Assembly: GCF_014202575.1 (NCBI RefSeq) | Contig: NZ_JACHHB010000008.1 | Location: 1 to 64,000, forward strand | Reading direction: 5' to 3' | Source of the DNA: Texcoconibacillus texcoconensis | GTDB taxonomy: Bacteria > Bacillota > Bacilli > Bacillales > Salisediminibacteriaceae | Length of the DNA: 64,000 nt | In this document: in pieces, positions 8,302 to 16,504 of the stretch | Layout: the number at the start of each line of letters is the position of its first letter | Position numbering within the stretch: position 1 is the first letter of the stretch | Translations under genes and position numbers: made by a program | Notes under the pieces: model-generated | What the model was told of the DNA's origin: nothing | Seen by the model: the letters and a program-made list of their open reading frames with translations, nothing else | The model's database searches: none

Positions 8302-8352
8302 CTGCAAGTCACCTCGCTTTCTTCTATGTGAGCCGTTCTTTGGTTGTCTTTG

Positions 8353-8380
8353 TTATCGGTTGTGATAACGAAAACGTTTA
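8353..8380 (-). promoter_or_regulatory. Candidate sigma-D promoter for flgM
   Basis: The minus strand shows TAAA (8380-8377), 16 nt and ACCGATAA (8360-8353), one base longer than the ideal sigma-D spacing. It overlaps the end of the upstream yvyF gene and would drive flgM-flgN-flgK-flgL. Confidence 0.55.
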
Positions 8381-8815
8381 GTACTTCGGTCTGTTAATTT
8401 TTCCGTTTAAAGAATGGTACGTCCTATTACGGTCTCGCTCTTCTTGTTTTTGGCGTTCTTCGACGGCTTTTAAGTCTTCTTCATGTTTTAAATCTGATTT
8501 GATTCCAGTGCGGCACGATTCGCAAATTCGTCCTTCGCGGATTTCGCTACCGCAAGATTCACACGGATATGTCAAGTTCGGGAATTGGCTTAGTTTTAAA
8601 CGGCCTTCTTTGATGAAACGAATGATTTGATCTTCTGACACACCGGTACCTTCCACTACTTGACGCATCGTCGCCGTCCGATTTTCGCGCTTGCGTATAT
8701 AGTTAAAGACTGTGCGAAACATCTCTTCAACTTCTTGATAACAGTTACTGCAAACACTACGAAGTGCTTTCACAAATACTTCTCCACAACGCGGGCAATT
8801 AGCTAATTCCCCCAT
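8378..8815 (-). CDS. yvyF: TIGR03826-type flagellar operon protein (YvyF)
   Basis: A 145-aa protein with zinc-ribbon cysteine pairs. CPRC (residues 7-10) and CSNC (18-21) form one site; CESC and CESC near residues 81-84 and 93-96 form another. Between them is a helix-turn-helix-like stretch (TGVSEDQIIRFIKEGRLKL). AGAGGAGG precedes the ATG at 8815. It occupies the conserved slot between comFC and flgM. Its function is not established; the architecture suggests nucleic-acid or protein binding. Confidence 0.88.
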   Translation of the reverse strand: MGELANCPRCGEVFVKALRSVCSNCYQEVEEMFRTVFNYIRKRENRTATMRQVVEGTGVSEDQIIRFIKEGRLKLSQFPNLTYPCESCGSEIREGRICESCRTGIKSDLKHEEDLKAVEERQKQEERDRNRTYHSLNGKINRPKY

Positions 8816-8959
8816 ATTGAATTCCTCCTCTAATCTTCTACTTTTAGTATCGGTTAATCAGACGGGATTGTTTACGTTTTTGAGCGAAAAATTACGAATT
8901 CCCGGCGACTTAAGCGGAATGACAGCGAGACGAAGCGCAAACGACGGTGCCAGGCGAAC

Positions 8960-9694
8960 TTAACTACGGGCGACGGTGACGGCGAACACGCGTGCAGCTC
9001 CCGCTTCTAATAACGGTTTTGCAGCTGCTCTTAATGTTGCACCAGTTGTGTACACGTCATCGATGATCACGACGGATTGATTGTTCAGTTGACTCGGGTC
9101 TAAAGTTGACGTCACTTGAAAAGCACCATCCAGCGCGTCGATTCGCTCTTTGCGCGTTCGCTTACTTTGTTGCTCTCCGCTATCAACACGCTCAAGGGCG
9201 TGCGTGAGCGTGAAGGCGCGGCCTAGTTGTTCCGCTTGATTAAACCCACGCTCAAAGGCGCGTTTTTTCGTAATTGGGATCGGGATCGCGACTGTATGAC
9301 GAACGTGTTTGTCAACGAGCTTTCGTAAGTCTTCGGCAAACAAATCAACGAGTGCAACGTCTCCCGTGTACTTCAACGTTTTGATCACGTCTTTCATAAA
9401 ATCATTATAAGCATATAAAGCGCGATGTTGAAACGAATTGCTTTCCCAAAAGGAATCAGTTTGCCACTGGCGGCAATCTTGACACGTGTCAGTTTCTGCG
9501 CTTTCCTCAGACGGGCGACCGCAATCACGACACACATCCCCTTCGATGCGAACGAACATGTCCCGACAGCGTTGACATAACGGCTCTTGCTTGTGAAAAG
9601 AAAACACCCAATTCCAACCGGGCCTTTCTGAAAACGTGTTTTGACAATACAAACAACGGGACGTCGTTTCAATCAAAGAACGGACTTGGCGCAT
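8960..9694 (-). CDS. comFC: ComFC, competence phosphoribosyltransferase-like protein
   Basis: ComFC, 244 aa, a late-competence protein that works with ComFA in DNA uptake. The N-terminus has paired cysteines (CLYC, CQRC, CRDCGRP, CQDC) forming a zinc ribbon. The C-terminal phosphoribosyltransferase domain carries the loop VVIIDDVYTTGATL. The start MRQVRSLIET at 9694 is preferred because AGGAG lies upstream; a longer frame to 9832 would include part of the four-site repeat element and is rejected. comFA lies upstream at an unusually long distance (390 bp) because that element is inserted between them. Confidence 0.92.
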   Translation of the reverse strand: MRQVRSLIETTSRCLYCQNTFSERPGWNWVFSFHKQEPLCQRCRDMFVRIEGDVCRDCGRPSEESAETDTCQDCRQWQTDSFWESNSFQHRALYAYNDFMKDVIKTLKYTGDVALVDLFAEDLRKLVDKHVRHTVAIPIPITKKRAFERGFNQAEQLGRAFTLTHALERVDSGEQQSKRTRKERIDALDGAFQVTSTLDPSQLNNQSVVIIDDVYTTGATLRAAAKPLLEAGAARVFAVTVARS

Positions 9695-9825
9695 ACAATT
9701 TTGCTCCTCTCTTTTAAATTGGCTCTTTTCGTATACTTTGTTGTTTCTGATGAACTTGGAGAAGTGATAGGTGCGACACCAGGTTAGCTCAATGCGGTCA
9801 CGTTCACTGTTTCGTTTTCGGGTGG

Positions 9826-10004
9826 CGGACATTGATTCCGTTATTTACTTAAAAGAAGCTAATTTTGAGTGTTTTTCGGACATGAGTTCCGTTATTTGTG
9901 AAAAAACGCCCTTTATTGCCTACAAAAGTGAGTGATAACGGAACATATGTCCGTTCACCCCCAAAAAATGGCGTATTTAGCTGAAATAACGGAACGTATG
10001 TCCG
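9826..10004. repeat. Four-site inverted repeat element, copy 1
   Basis: Two forward copies of CGGACATnnnTTCCGTTATT start at 9826 and 9877, then two reverse copies (rATAACGGAACnTATGTCCG) at 9934 and 9985. Start-to-start spacing is 51, 57 and 51 bp. The 31/37-nt spacers are unrelated between elements. It lies in the comFA-comFC gap. The same geometry recurs at 15332 and, lacking the last site, at 38513. Confidence 0.85.
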
Positions 10005-10084
10005 CGAGCCACATTCACCTGAGGTCTAAATCACCAATGTCCACCTGTAGCGTATCCGAGTGCGAACTAAATCCTAAACAGTCT

Positions 10085-11578
10085 TTACATTTTACTTTCA
10101 TTCATCGCTTCAATGTGACGTTTCGCTGCGGCCATTTCACGGGTGATGCCGTAATGAAAATAAATGACATCAGCGTTTGGATCTGATGCTTTTCTCCCTG
10201 CACGACCAGCGATTTGTACGAGGGCGGCTTCGGTGAAAACCGGGGCGTCTGCGCCGACGACAGCGACTTGACTACCTGGGACGGTGACGCCTCGTTCGAG
10301 GATCGTCGTTGTGAGAAGCACTTTCGTCGTTCCATCGCGAAACGCTTGCACCTTTTCTTTACGCTCAGCGTCTTCGGCGTGCACACCGTCGACGGACGGG
10401 TATTGTTGTTGAAAGGTGGGCAGGATTTGTTCTAATAGGACAATCGATGGGAGAAATAAAAATACGGGTACGTCTTGGTCTACATACGGACGAAGCCACG
10501 TAGATACGGTGGTTGGAATCTGCGCTCGTTGGAGGGAGGTGCGCCAGTTTCCACACCAGCGAAATGATGGGACAGGAAGATCAAACCCGTGATAGCGGCG
10601 CGGAACGGTAACGTATGGAAGGCGACCTGTGCGAGCGCGAGTTTTCATGTCAGGGCTCGGGGTGGCGGTTAAATAAACTGTCTCGGCGTCAGGCGTGCGC
10701 GCTTCTTGAACTGCAAAATGCAACATCGCATCTGCGGAATACGGAAACGCATCAACTTCATCAATGATCACAAACGAGAACGCATCTTTGTAACGAAGCA
10801 ATTGGTGGGTTGTACTAACGACGAGCTGACCTTGCTTGAAACGGTCTTCACTGCCGCCGTAAAGGGCGATGACTTCCGCTTCAGGGAATGCTTCGTTTAA
10901 CCGAGGTGCAAGTTCAAGGACGACGTCTGTCCGTGGTGTCGCGATCAGGACGCGTTTTCCAAGTGCGAGGGCGCGTTCAATGGCAGGAAAAAGCATCTCC
11001 GTCTTCCCCGCTCCACACACCGCCCAGAGTAGAAATTCTCCTGCGGTGGCTTCGTGTAAACGGGCGACGAGTTTATCCGATGCTTGTTGTTGAAAGGGTG
11101 ACAAGGTCCCTTCCCAAGCGAGGGTGTGCGGGTTTGCTGAGTCGGGTTGAGTTTCTGGTCCGTGCCACGTCCAAAGCGGTGTGCATGCGGACACGCGCCC
11201 CATCGTGATACAACGCCGACAATAGGTGCATTCTTGTCCACATCGCGCGCATGAAAAGGAAGCGAACCGCGTTGGATCGGTGTTATCGCATCTCACACAG
11301 TGCGGACGACCACTTGCAGAAAATGTGATACCCGCTTCAAAACGGACGTAGCCGTTTCGGGCGTGGTCATAGAGTGTTGAAATGGAGTGGTTGATTTCGT
11401 CGGTGGTGAGTCTGCGCATCGTGAGGATTTGTTGTAACTCAGTGTTAAAGGAGAAGTTCCGATCAGGTTGTGGCCATTGGATCGTGTGGTTTGTGAAGGC
11501 GCTAAGTGGTTGGGCATTGGCGGGTGGGTCGTTTTCTGTGACTGGCACAAGCCAGTTTTGTTCAAGGACAAATAACAT
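10085..11578 (-). CDS. comFA: ComFA, DNA-uptake ATPase/helicase
   Basis: Superfamily 2 helicase-like ATPase, 497 aa, thought to drive single-stranded DNA import across the membrane during transformation. Cysteine pairs at 94/97, 110/113, 117/120 and 123 form the zinc-binding region. Walker A is CGAGKTE (188-194), Walker B is DEVD, and motif VI is QIAGRAGRK near the C-terminus. AAAGGAG precedes the ATG, with a slightly long spacer. All motifs are intact, so the competence machinery encoded here appears functional. The closest upstream gene is degV. Confidence 0.95.
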   Translation of the reverse strand: MLFVLEQNWLVPVTENDPPANAQPLSAFTNHTIQWPQPDRNFSFNTELQQILTMRRLTTDEINHSISTLYDHARNGYVRFEAGITFSASGRPHCVRCDNTDPTRFASFSCARCGQECTYCRRCITMGRVSACTPLWTWHGPETQPDSANPHTLAWEGTLSPFQQQASDKLVARLHEATAGEFLLWAVCGAGKTEMLFPAIERALALGKRVLIATPRTDVVLELAPRLNEAFPEAEVIALYGGSEDRFKQGQLVVSTTHQLLRYKDAFSFVIIDEVDAFPYSADAMLHFAVQEARTPDAETVYLTATPSPDMKTRARTGRLPYVTVPRRYHGFDLPVPSFRWCGNWRTSLQRAQIPTTVSTWLRPYVDQDVPVFLFLPSIVLLEQILPTFQQQYPSVDGVHAEDAERKEKVQAFRDGTTKVLLTTTILERGVTVPGSQVAVVGADAPVFTEAALVQIAGRAGRKASDPNADVIYFHYGITREMAAAKRHIEAMNESKM

Positions 11579-11689
11579 AGGGGGTGTGCTCCTTTGTATG
11601 GATTTACCCAGGCCGCTCGTAAGAGGCGGCCGTGGGGTGTGGCAGAAAGTAGGGCGTGCTGTGTGGAGAAAACGGCAATGGTACGTTCT

Positions 11690-12538
11690 CTAAGAGGATT
11701 TGACCCAGCCGATGCCGAGGCTGCCTTCGCCGAGGTGGGTGCCAATGACGGGGCCGAAGTAGCTCTTGTGGACGTGTGCGTTTGGGTATTGGTTTTTGAG
11801 CTTGTCGATGAGTTCGTCGGCTTTTTGTTCGCGGTTGGCGTGGATGACGACGATGTCGAGTGCGCTGTCGTCTTGTGCGTCTTCGGCGAGTAGGTCGAAG
11901 ATGCGGGCGAGTGCTTTTTTCTCGGTGCGTACTTTTTCGTATGGGACGATGACTTTGTCCTCGAAGTGGAGGATGGGTTTGATTTGTAGGAGGCTTCCGA
12001 CGATTTTCTGGGCGCCGTTAAGTCGTCCTCCTCGGTGTAAGTGATTCAAGTCGTCGACCATGAAGTAGGCGCGGGTGTTTGCGCGCATCGTTTCTAGTGC
12101 TTGCATGATGTCTTCGGCTGAGCTGCCTTGTTGGGCCATGTCGGCGGCTTTGAGTGCGTAAAAGCCTTGTGGCATGCAACTGACTTCGGAGTCAAAGACG
12201 TGGACGTTGGCGTCTTCGACCATGTCGGCGGCGGTGTGGGCGCTTTGGTAGGTGCCGCTGATGCCGCTTGATAAGGTGACGATGATGATGTCGTCGTTGT
12301 CTTTGGCTAGTTGTTCGAGTTGTTCGACGAAGATGCCGATGGCTGGTTGTGATGTTGTTGGTAGTTCGTCGGCGTGTTTGATTTTTTCGTAAAAGTCGTC
12401 GGTTGTGAGCTCGGTGAGTTCTTGGTAGGTTTCGTTTCCGAACGTGACGTTTAATGGGACCATTGTGATGCCTTTTTGTTGGCGTGTTTCTTCGGATATG
12501 TATGCGGTGCTGTCTGTGATGAAGGCGGTTTTTCGCAT
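11690..12538 (-). CDS. degV: DegV family fatty-acid-binding protein
   Basis: DegV (FakB-type) protein, 282 aa from the ATG at 12538, chosen because GGAAGTGAT precedes it and the length fits the family; in-frame codons up to 12574 add 12 residues. The signature starts are TAFITDSTAYIS, TTSQPAIG and TLSSGISGTYQSA, whose Ser/Thr residues bind the fatty-acid carboxylate. HRGGRLNGAQKIVGSLLQIKP is the classic DegV block. Such proteins present fatty acids to the kinase FakA. It sits between degU and comFA as in B. subtilis. Confidence 0.93.
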   Translation of the reverse strand: MRKTAFITDSTAYISEETRQQKGITMVPLNVTFGNETYQELTELTTDDFYEKIKHADELPTTSQPAIGIFVEQLEQLAKDNDDIIIVTLSSGISGTYQSAHTAADMVEDANVHVFDSEVSCMPQGFYALKAADMAQQGSSAEDIMQALETMRANTRAYFMVDDLNHLHRGGRLNGAQKIVGSLLQIKPILHFEDKVIVPYEKVRTEKKALARIFDLLAEDAQDDSALDIVVIHANREQKADELIDKLKNQYPNAHVHKSYFGPVIGTHLGEGSLGIGWVKSS

Positions 12539-12732
12539 GTTGATCACTTCCATTCTCTGTCTAGTGGTGTTCATAATGCGCGATGGATTCTTATCGTATA
12601 TCGTATCAATAGTAGGTAGGGATGTCTAGTCGGGTGAGGAGGTGGCAAGGTTTTGTTTCGTGGACGTGGCATGGAGGGTCGGATTGGGGTGCGCGATTTG
12701 TTTTCTTTTATGAAAAAAGGAAGTTTTATCCG

Positions 12733-12806
12733 TTTTACGCAATGTGGGCTAATTTTTACGCAAAGGCGTCCATTTTTTACGCAAACACCCCTCATTTTTA
12801 CGCAAA
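12733..12806. repeat. Four-copy array with 21-bp period (TTTTACGCAA)
   Basis: The core TTTACGCAA starts at 12734, 12755, 12776 and 12797, exactly 21 bp apart, with changing sequence between. It occupies much of the 321-bp gap between degV and degU. Open frames exist on both strands but lack good ribosome sites, so I call it noncoding. The period equals that of the larger array at 17.6-18.35 kb. Confidence 0.8.
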
Positions 12807-12816
12807 GCATCCGATA

Positions 12817-12853
12817 AGAAAAAACGCCACCGCTCGTGGTTGAGTGATGGCGC
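12817..12853 (-). terminator. Terminator after degU
   Basis: The minus strand has GCGCCA, an imperfect loop region, TGGCG and then TTTTTT, 7 nt past the degU stop. Confidence 0.75.
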
Positions 12854-12859
12854 TTCTCG

Positions 12860-13567
12860 TTATGATTGGTAGACTTTGACCCAGCCTTGTTTGATGGCTT
12901 CGACGACGGCTTGGGTGCGGTCGTTCATGTTCATTTTTTGTAGGATGTTGCTGACGTGGTTTTTGACGGTTTTTTCGCTGATGTACAGTTCTTCGCCGAT
13001 GGCGCGGTTGCTGTATCCATCGGTCATCAGTTGTAGTACTTCGCATTCGCGTCGGGTGAGAAGGTGGAGTGGGCGGCGGTATTCGACTTCTCGGAATCCG
13101 ACTTCTGCGCTGTCACTTCCTTCGTTAGCGAGGCGGCGATATTCGTTGATTAAGTTGTGTGTGACTTTCGGGTGGATGTAGGACCCACCTGATGAGACAA
13201 CTTTGACGGCGTCGATGAGTGCGGCTGTGTCCATTTCTTTTAGCAGGTAACCGGCGGCGCCTGTTTTTAGTGAATGGGTAACGTATGATTCGTCGTCGTG
13301 AATGGACAGGATGAGCACTTTCACTTCCGGGAACGTGTCGACGAGGTTTTTCGTTGCTTCTACGCCGTTAATGCCGGGCATGTTGATGTCCATTAATACG
13401 ACGTCAGGCTGGTGCTCCCTCACGAGTTCGATCGCCTGTTCTCCATCGTTTCCTTCGGCGACAATTGAGAACGACGATTCCATCGCTAAAATTCGTTTGA
13501 CCCCTTCGCGAAAAAGTTGGTGATCATCAATTAATATAATGCGTACATTTTCCATTTGATCTGTCAT
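12860..13567 (-). CDS. degU: Response regulator DegU
   Basis: NarL-type response regulator, 235 aa. The receiver domain has the acidic pair in [12 protein letters not shown] and the phosphoacceptor Asp60 in VLMDINMPG; the output domain has the LuxR helix-turn-helix ([35 protein letters not shown]). In Bacillus it controls exoprotease, motility, biofilm and competence genes, so it is well placed beside flagellar and com genes. GAGGAGG precedes the ATG at 13567. The 208-bp gap after degS may hold its own promoter, though I could not identify one. Confidence 0.96.
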   Translation of the reverse strand: MTDQMENVRIILIDDHQLFREGVKRILAMESSFSIVAEGNDGEQAIELVREHQPDVVLMDINMPGINGVEATKNLVDTFPEVKVLILSIHDDESYVTHSLKTGAAGYLLKEMDTAALIDAVKVVSSGGSYIHPKVTHNLINEYRRLANEGSDSAEVGFREVEYRRPLHLLTRRECEVLQLMTDGYSNRAIGEELYISEKTVKNHVSNILQKMNMNDRTQAVVEAIKQGWVKVYQS

Positions 13568-13775
13568 TTTCGTTTCCTCCTCTAATACACGTCCTAAACT
13601 GTTCTTTATGACCCCTCTTTACTAAGGCCTTTTCACTATGACAGTCATGTATATCAGCTCACTGCGTTTTAAGTGTTTTGTGTTTCTAGATTATGATTCG
13701 TTACTTATATATTAACGCCACGACCGATGCTCGTCTACCTCATTTGCAAGCGAATCGACATATTTTTGCTTGACA

Positions 13776-14903
13776 TCAATCATTTTTAATCGGCAATTGT
13801 ACAACGATCAATGTTCCTTTATTAAGTTTGGAGTCGATACTAAATTCGCCGTCGAGCATATTGACCCGTTCTTTCATGCCAACTAATCCGAATGACCCTT
13901 CTTTTTTATCTTCTGGGTCGAAGCCGTTTCCATCGTCTTTAATCGCCACGATCACCTTTGTCGCTTTTAACTCTATTTTCACGATGACCTTTTTGGGTTC
14001 GCCATGTTTCAGTGCGTTGGTCACCGCTTCTTGAACAAAGCGAAAGAGGGCCACTTCCATTTTCGTAGGCAGGCGGCGATCTCGACCGACGTGTTGGAAC
14101 GAGACGGTTACGTCCCCGCGTTCTTCAATGTTTTTCAAGTATTTCGCTAATGTTGGCACGAGACCGAGGTCATCAAGGGCCATCGGACGTAAATCGTAGA
14201 TAATCCGACGAACTTCGGTGAGCGAATTCTTCACCATTTCACGGAGCTCGCGCACTTCATTCATCGCTTCCTCAGGACTTTTTTCTTCAAAAATTCGTTC
14301 GACCAGCTCTGAGCGAAGCATGACGTTGGCCATCATTTGCGCTGGCCCGTCGTGAATGTCACGGGACAATCGTTTGCGTTCTTCTTCTTGGGCTTCGATA
14401 ATTTTCAGACCGAACCCTTGCATTTCTTTTGCGTCTTCAACCATTTCCTGAATATTTTGCAAGTCACCTGTTAAATAATTCATGACGATGGTCATTTGGC
14501 TCATCAGCGCTTCGGCACGTTCTACCGTTTCTTTTAACTTTTTCAAGCGTCTTTCAATATAATCACGCCGCTCGCGAAGTTGTTGTTCTTTTTGCCGAAG
14601 TACGGCAAGACGAACTTGGTAGTCATTCGCTTGTTCGTACGCATCTTTGACATCTTCATCGCTGTAATTTGAAAATTGTTTACTAACTTCGGCAAGCCGG
14701 TTGCGAGCGAATCGGGAATGCACCTCCATTTTTTCTGCATCGTCAATCACCTCGACGACTTGGGCTTGAACCTGTTTCAACTCTTGTTGCAATTGCTTGT
14801 ATTCACGTTCGGTTTCTTCGTGAATGTCATATACTTGCTCTTTACTATCACCTACAGTTTCAAGCATTTTATCTAGAATTTCGTCGAGATTTGGTTTAGA
14901 CAT
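13776..14903 (-). CDS. degS: Sensor histidine kinase DegS
   Basis: Cytoplasmic HisKA_3 kinase, 375 aa, partner of DegU. There is no membrane segment, and the N-terminal half is a long coiled coil (YKQLQQELKQVQAQVVEVID and onward) as in the DegS sensor region. The phosphoacceptor motif is KRLSRDIHDGPAQMMAN. The ATPase N box is VQEAVTNALKHGEP, the G1 box is DDGNGFD and the G2 box is GSFGLVGMKERV. The start MSKPNLDEIL at 14903 has GGGGGA upstream; the longer frame is unsupported. It is followed by degU, as in Bacillus. Confidence 0.95.
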   Translation of the reverse strand: MSKPNLDEILDKMLETVGDSKEQVYDIHEETEREYKQLQQELKQVQAQVVEVIDDAEKMEVHSRFARNRLAEVSKQFSNYSDEDVKDAYEQANDYQVRLAVLRQKEQQLRERRDYIERRLKKLKETVERAEALMSQMTIVMNYLTGDLQNIQEMVEDAKEMQGFGLKIIEAQEEERKRLSRDIHDGPAQMMANVMLRSELVERIFEEKSPEEAMNEVRELREMVKNSLTEVRRIIYDLRPMALDDLGLVPTLAKYLKNIEERGDVTVSFQHVGRDRRLPTKMEVALFRFVQEAVTNALKHGEPKKVIVKIELKATKVIVAIKDDGNGFDPEDKKEGSFGLVGMKERVNMLDGEFSIDSKLNKGTLIVVQLPIKND

Positions 14904-15167
14904 GATTGATTCCCCCAAGTTACGGTATCTAACGTACATACATTGCACTAGCACCAAACGACCTAAAACTTTTGTCCCCATTACACCCGTCGACCTTGAG
15001 TTTAAAAGGTTTCAGCGTTTTTTCGACAAAGTATGACATTCTTTACAATTTCATTGCGGTCTATTAACAAGTTTATTTATACGATTTCTTTAATACTTTC
15101 TCCCTATTCAAAAACCCTCACAAATGCTTATCAGTTGACAGCACCCAACGAAACACGTACGCTAACA

Positions 15168-15315
15168 CAAAAGCTGAAACGCCTTGCTTACGAGCGACAA
15201 GTGCTGGAAGGACTTTGACTGAAGCCGCTTTTTGGCTTCAGAAAAGGCCTGAAGCAACCTCGAGCTCGTAGGCGTTGAAGCTAGACGACAGAAAAGTGGA
15301 AGGCGCTTGAACATC
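15168..15315 (+). repeat. Dispersed Bacillaceae-type repeat (single copy here)
   Basis: Part of the 714-bp gap between the divergent degS and yvyE genes. The blocks CGCCTTGCTTACGAGCGACA, GCTGGAAGGACTTTGACTGA, CTCGAGCTCGTAGGCG and GACGACAGAAAAGTGGAAGG resemble a repeat I recall from several Bacillus genomes. GAAGCC-GCTTTTT-GGCTTC forms an internal hairpin. No gene is seen in it. Confidence 0.5.
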
Positions 15316-15331
15316 GGCGATATAGGCTGTG

Positions 15332-15510
15332 CGGACATTCATTCCGTTATTACTGCCAAAAAGGCGTTTAATCGCTTGGAAACGGACATACGTTCCGTTA
15401 ATGCGCTTATAAACCCTACATTTCCCTTGATTTTATCCAAATAACGGAACCTATGTCCGCGAAGGCTCAAAAAAAGGCCATTTTTCGAGAAATAGCGGAA
15501 TCAATGTCCG
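15332..15510. repeat. Four-site inverted repeat element, copy 2
   Basis: Sites CGGACATnnnTTCCGTTAwT start at 15332 and 15383 (forward), and AATArCGGAAnCnATGTCCG at 15440 and 15491 (reverse). Spacings are 51, 57 and 51 bp and the length is 179 bp, identical to copy 1, while the spacers differ. It lies in the degS-yvyE gap. Confidence 0.85.
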
Positions 15511-15617
15511 TTGCGTTCAACCCGCTCCCCATTCCCGGATCACAGTCCATAATGAGCGGCACTATAAAACAACAATCCACAACATGTTCATATACTCACG
15601 AAAGGAGTCAGTCATTT

Positions 15618-16259
15618 ATGCTTTCTTCCTATTATACTGTAAAAGGCTACGGCGAGCACGAAATTGTCATCCAAAAATCACGCTTTATCGCCTACGTCCA
15701 ACGCGTCACAACAGAAGAAGACGCCCAAGCATTCATTAACGACATTAAGAAAAAACATTGGAACGCCACACACAACTGCTCCGCCTACATGATCGGCGAA
15801 CAAGACCACATCCAAAAAGCCAACGACGACGGCGAACCGAGCGGCACCGCAGGCGTCCCAATCCTAGAGGTACTCAAAAAACGACAACTCAAAGACACCG
15901 CCGTCGTCATCACCCGCTACTTCGGCGGCATCAAACTAGGCGCAGGCGGACTCATCCGCGCATACGGAAGCTCAACAACCGAAGGCATCAACGCAACCGG
16001 CGTCGTCGAAAGACGACTCGTCCAAACCCTATCCGTCAAAGTCGACTACGGCTGGCTCGGCAAACTCGAAAACGAACTGCGCAACTCCCGCTTCCGTTTG
16101 AAAAACATCGACTACGCCGAACAAGTCATCTTCCACTCCTACATCGAAGACGGCGACGAAGACGCCTTCCGCGAATGGATCACCAACCTCACCAACGGAC
16201 AAGCCACCATCGAAGACGGCGAACACAGTTACCTCGAAATCGACGTAACCGAAACGTAA
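15618..16259 (+). CDS. yvyE: IMPACT/YigZ family protein (YvyE)
   Basis: A 213-aa YigZ/UPF0029 protein. The conserved block FIAYVQRV, THNCSAYMIG, SNDDGEPSGTAG-type motif (ANDDGEPSGTAGVPIL) and FGGIKLGAGGLIRAYG identify the family. The start MLSSYYTVKG at 15618 has AAAGGAG upstream; a longer frame begins inside the four-site repeat and is rejected. Related proteins bind ribosomes or regulate translation, but the bacterial role is unclear. Codons end in C far more often than in neighbouring genes, which also leaves long open frames on other strands; this could mean high expression or a different history. Confidence 0.92.
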   Translation: MLSSYYTVKGYGEHEIVIQKSRFIAYVQRVTTEEDAQAFINDIKKKHWNATHNCSAYMIGEQDHIQKANDDGEPSGTAGVPILEVLKKRQLKDTAVVITRYFGGIKLGAGGLIRAYGSSTTEGINATGVVERRLVQTLSVKVDYGWLGKLENELRNSRFRLKNIDYAEQVIFHSYIEDGDEDAFREWITNLTNGQATIEDGEHSYLEIDVTET

Positions 16260-16266
16260 CCTCTGC

Positions 16267-16308
16267 AAAGCAATCTGCGATGTGGCAGCATCAACGATTG
16301 CTTTTTTT
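16267..16308 (+). terminator. Terminator after yvyE
   Basis: AAGCAATC and GATTGCTT flank a 20-nt loop and are followed by a T-run. Confidence 0.8.
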
Positions 16309-16311
16309 AAT

Positions 16312-16331
16312 GAACGTACAGCTGTACGTTC
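16312..16331. promoter_or_regulatory. 20-bp perfect palindrome, possible operator
   Basis: GAACGTACAG followed by CTGTACGTTC is a perfect dyad between the yvyE terminator and the tagU promoter. It has no T-tract. It does not match the Bacillus LexA box (CGAAC-N4-GTTCG) because the gap is too long. The regulator is unknown. Confidence 0.45.
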
Positions 16332-16451
16332 TCTTGAAAGAGTCTTTCGGGCTGGCGTTTTTTCCATATCTTTTTTCTCATTCCTGTAAAAATTCATTTA
16401 CGGAATGGGGGTTGTTCGGTAAAATAATAAAGAAGTATGTGTTGAGTGAAA

Positions 16452-16480
16452 TTGACAAATGATGACACGGGTTATATATG
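16452..16480 (+). promoter_or_regulatory. Candidate sigma-A promoter for tagU
   Basis: TTGACA (16452-16457), 17 nt, TATATG (16475-16480), ending 24 nt before the tagU start. The -35 is perfect and the -10 is fair. Confidence 0.55.
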
Positions 16481-16504
16481 GATAAATAAAGGAGATGCCT
16501 TTAA

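Noticed and set aside
9826-10004. CRISPR-like layout: 20-nt repeats with 31/37-nt spacers
   Set aside because: Only four repeats, two of them inverted relative to the others, the same geometry repeated at two other loci, and no cas genes. A CRISPR array has same-direction repeats.
12622-12843. Open frames on both strands over the 21-bp TTTTACGCAA array
   Set aside because: The seven-residue periodicity follows from the DNA period; there is no ribosome site and it overlaps the degU terminator.
16312-16331. LexA (SOS) box reading of the 20-bp palindrome
   Set aside because: The Bacillus LexA site needs CGAAC-N4-GTTCG; here the GAAC and GTTC halves are 12 bp apart.
15758-16462. 234-codon plus-strand frame overlapping yvyE, Arg/His-rich
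   Set aside because: A by-product of the C-ending codons of yvyE; the true frame has the YigZ motifs and a ribosome site.
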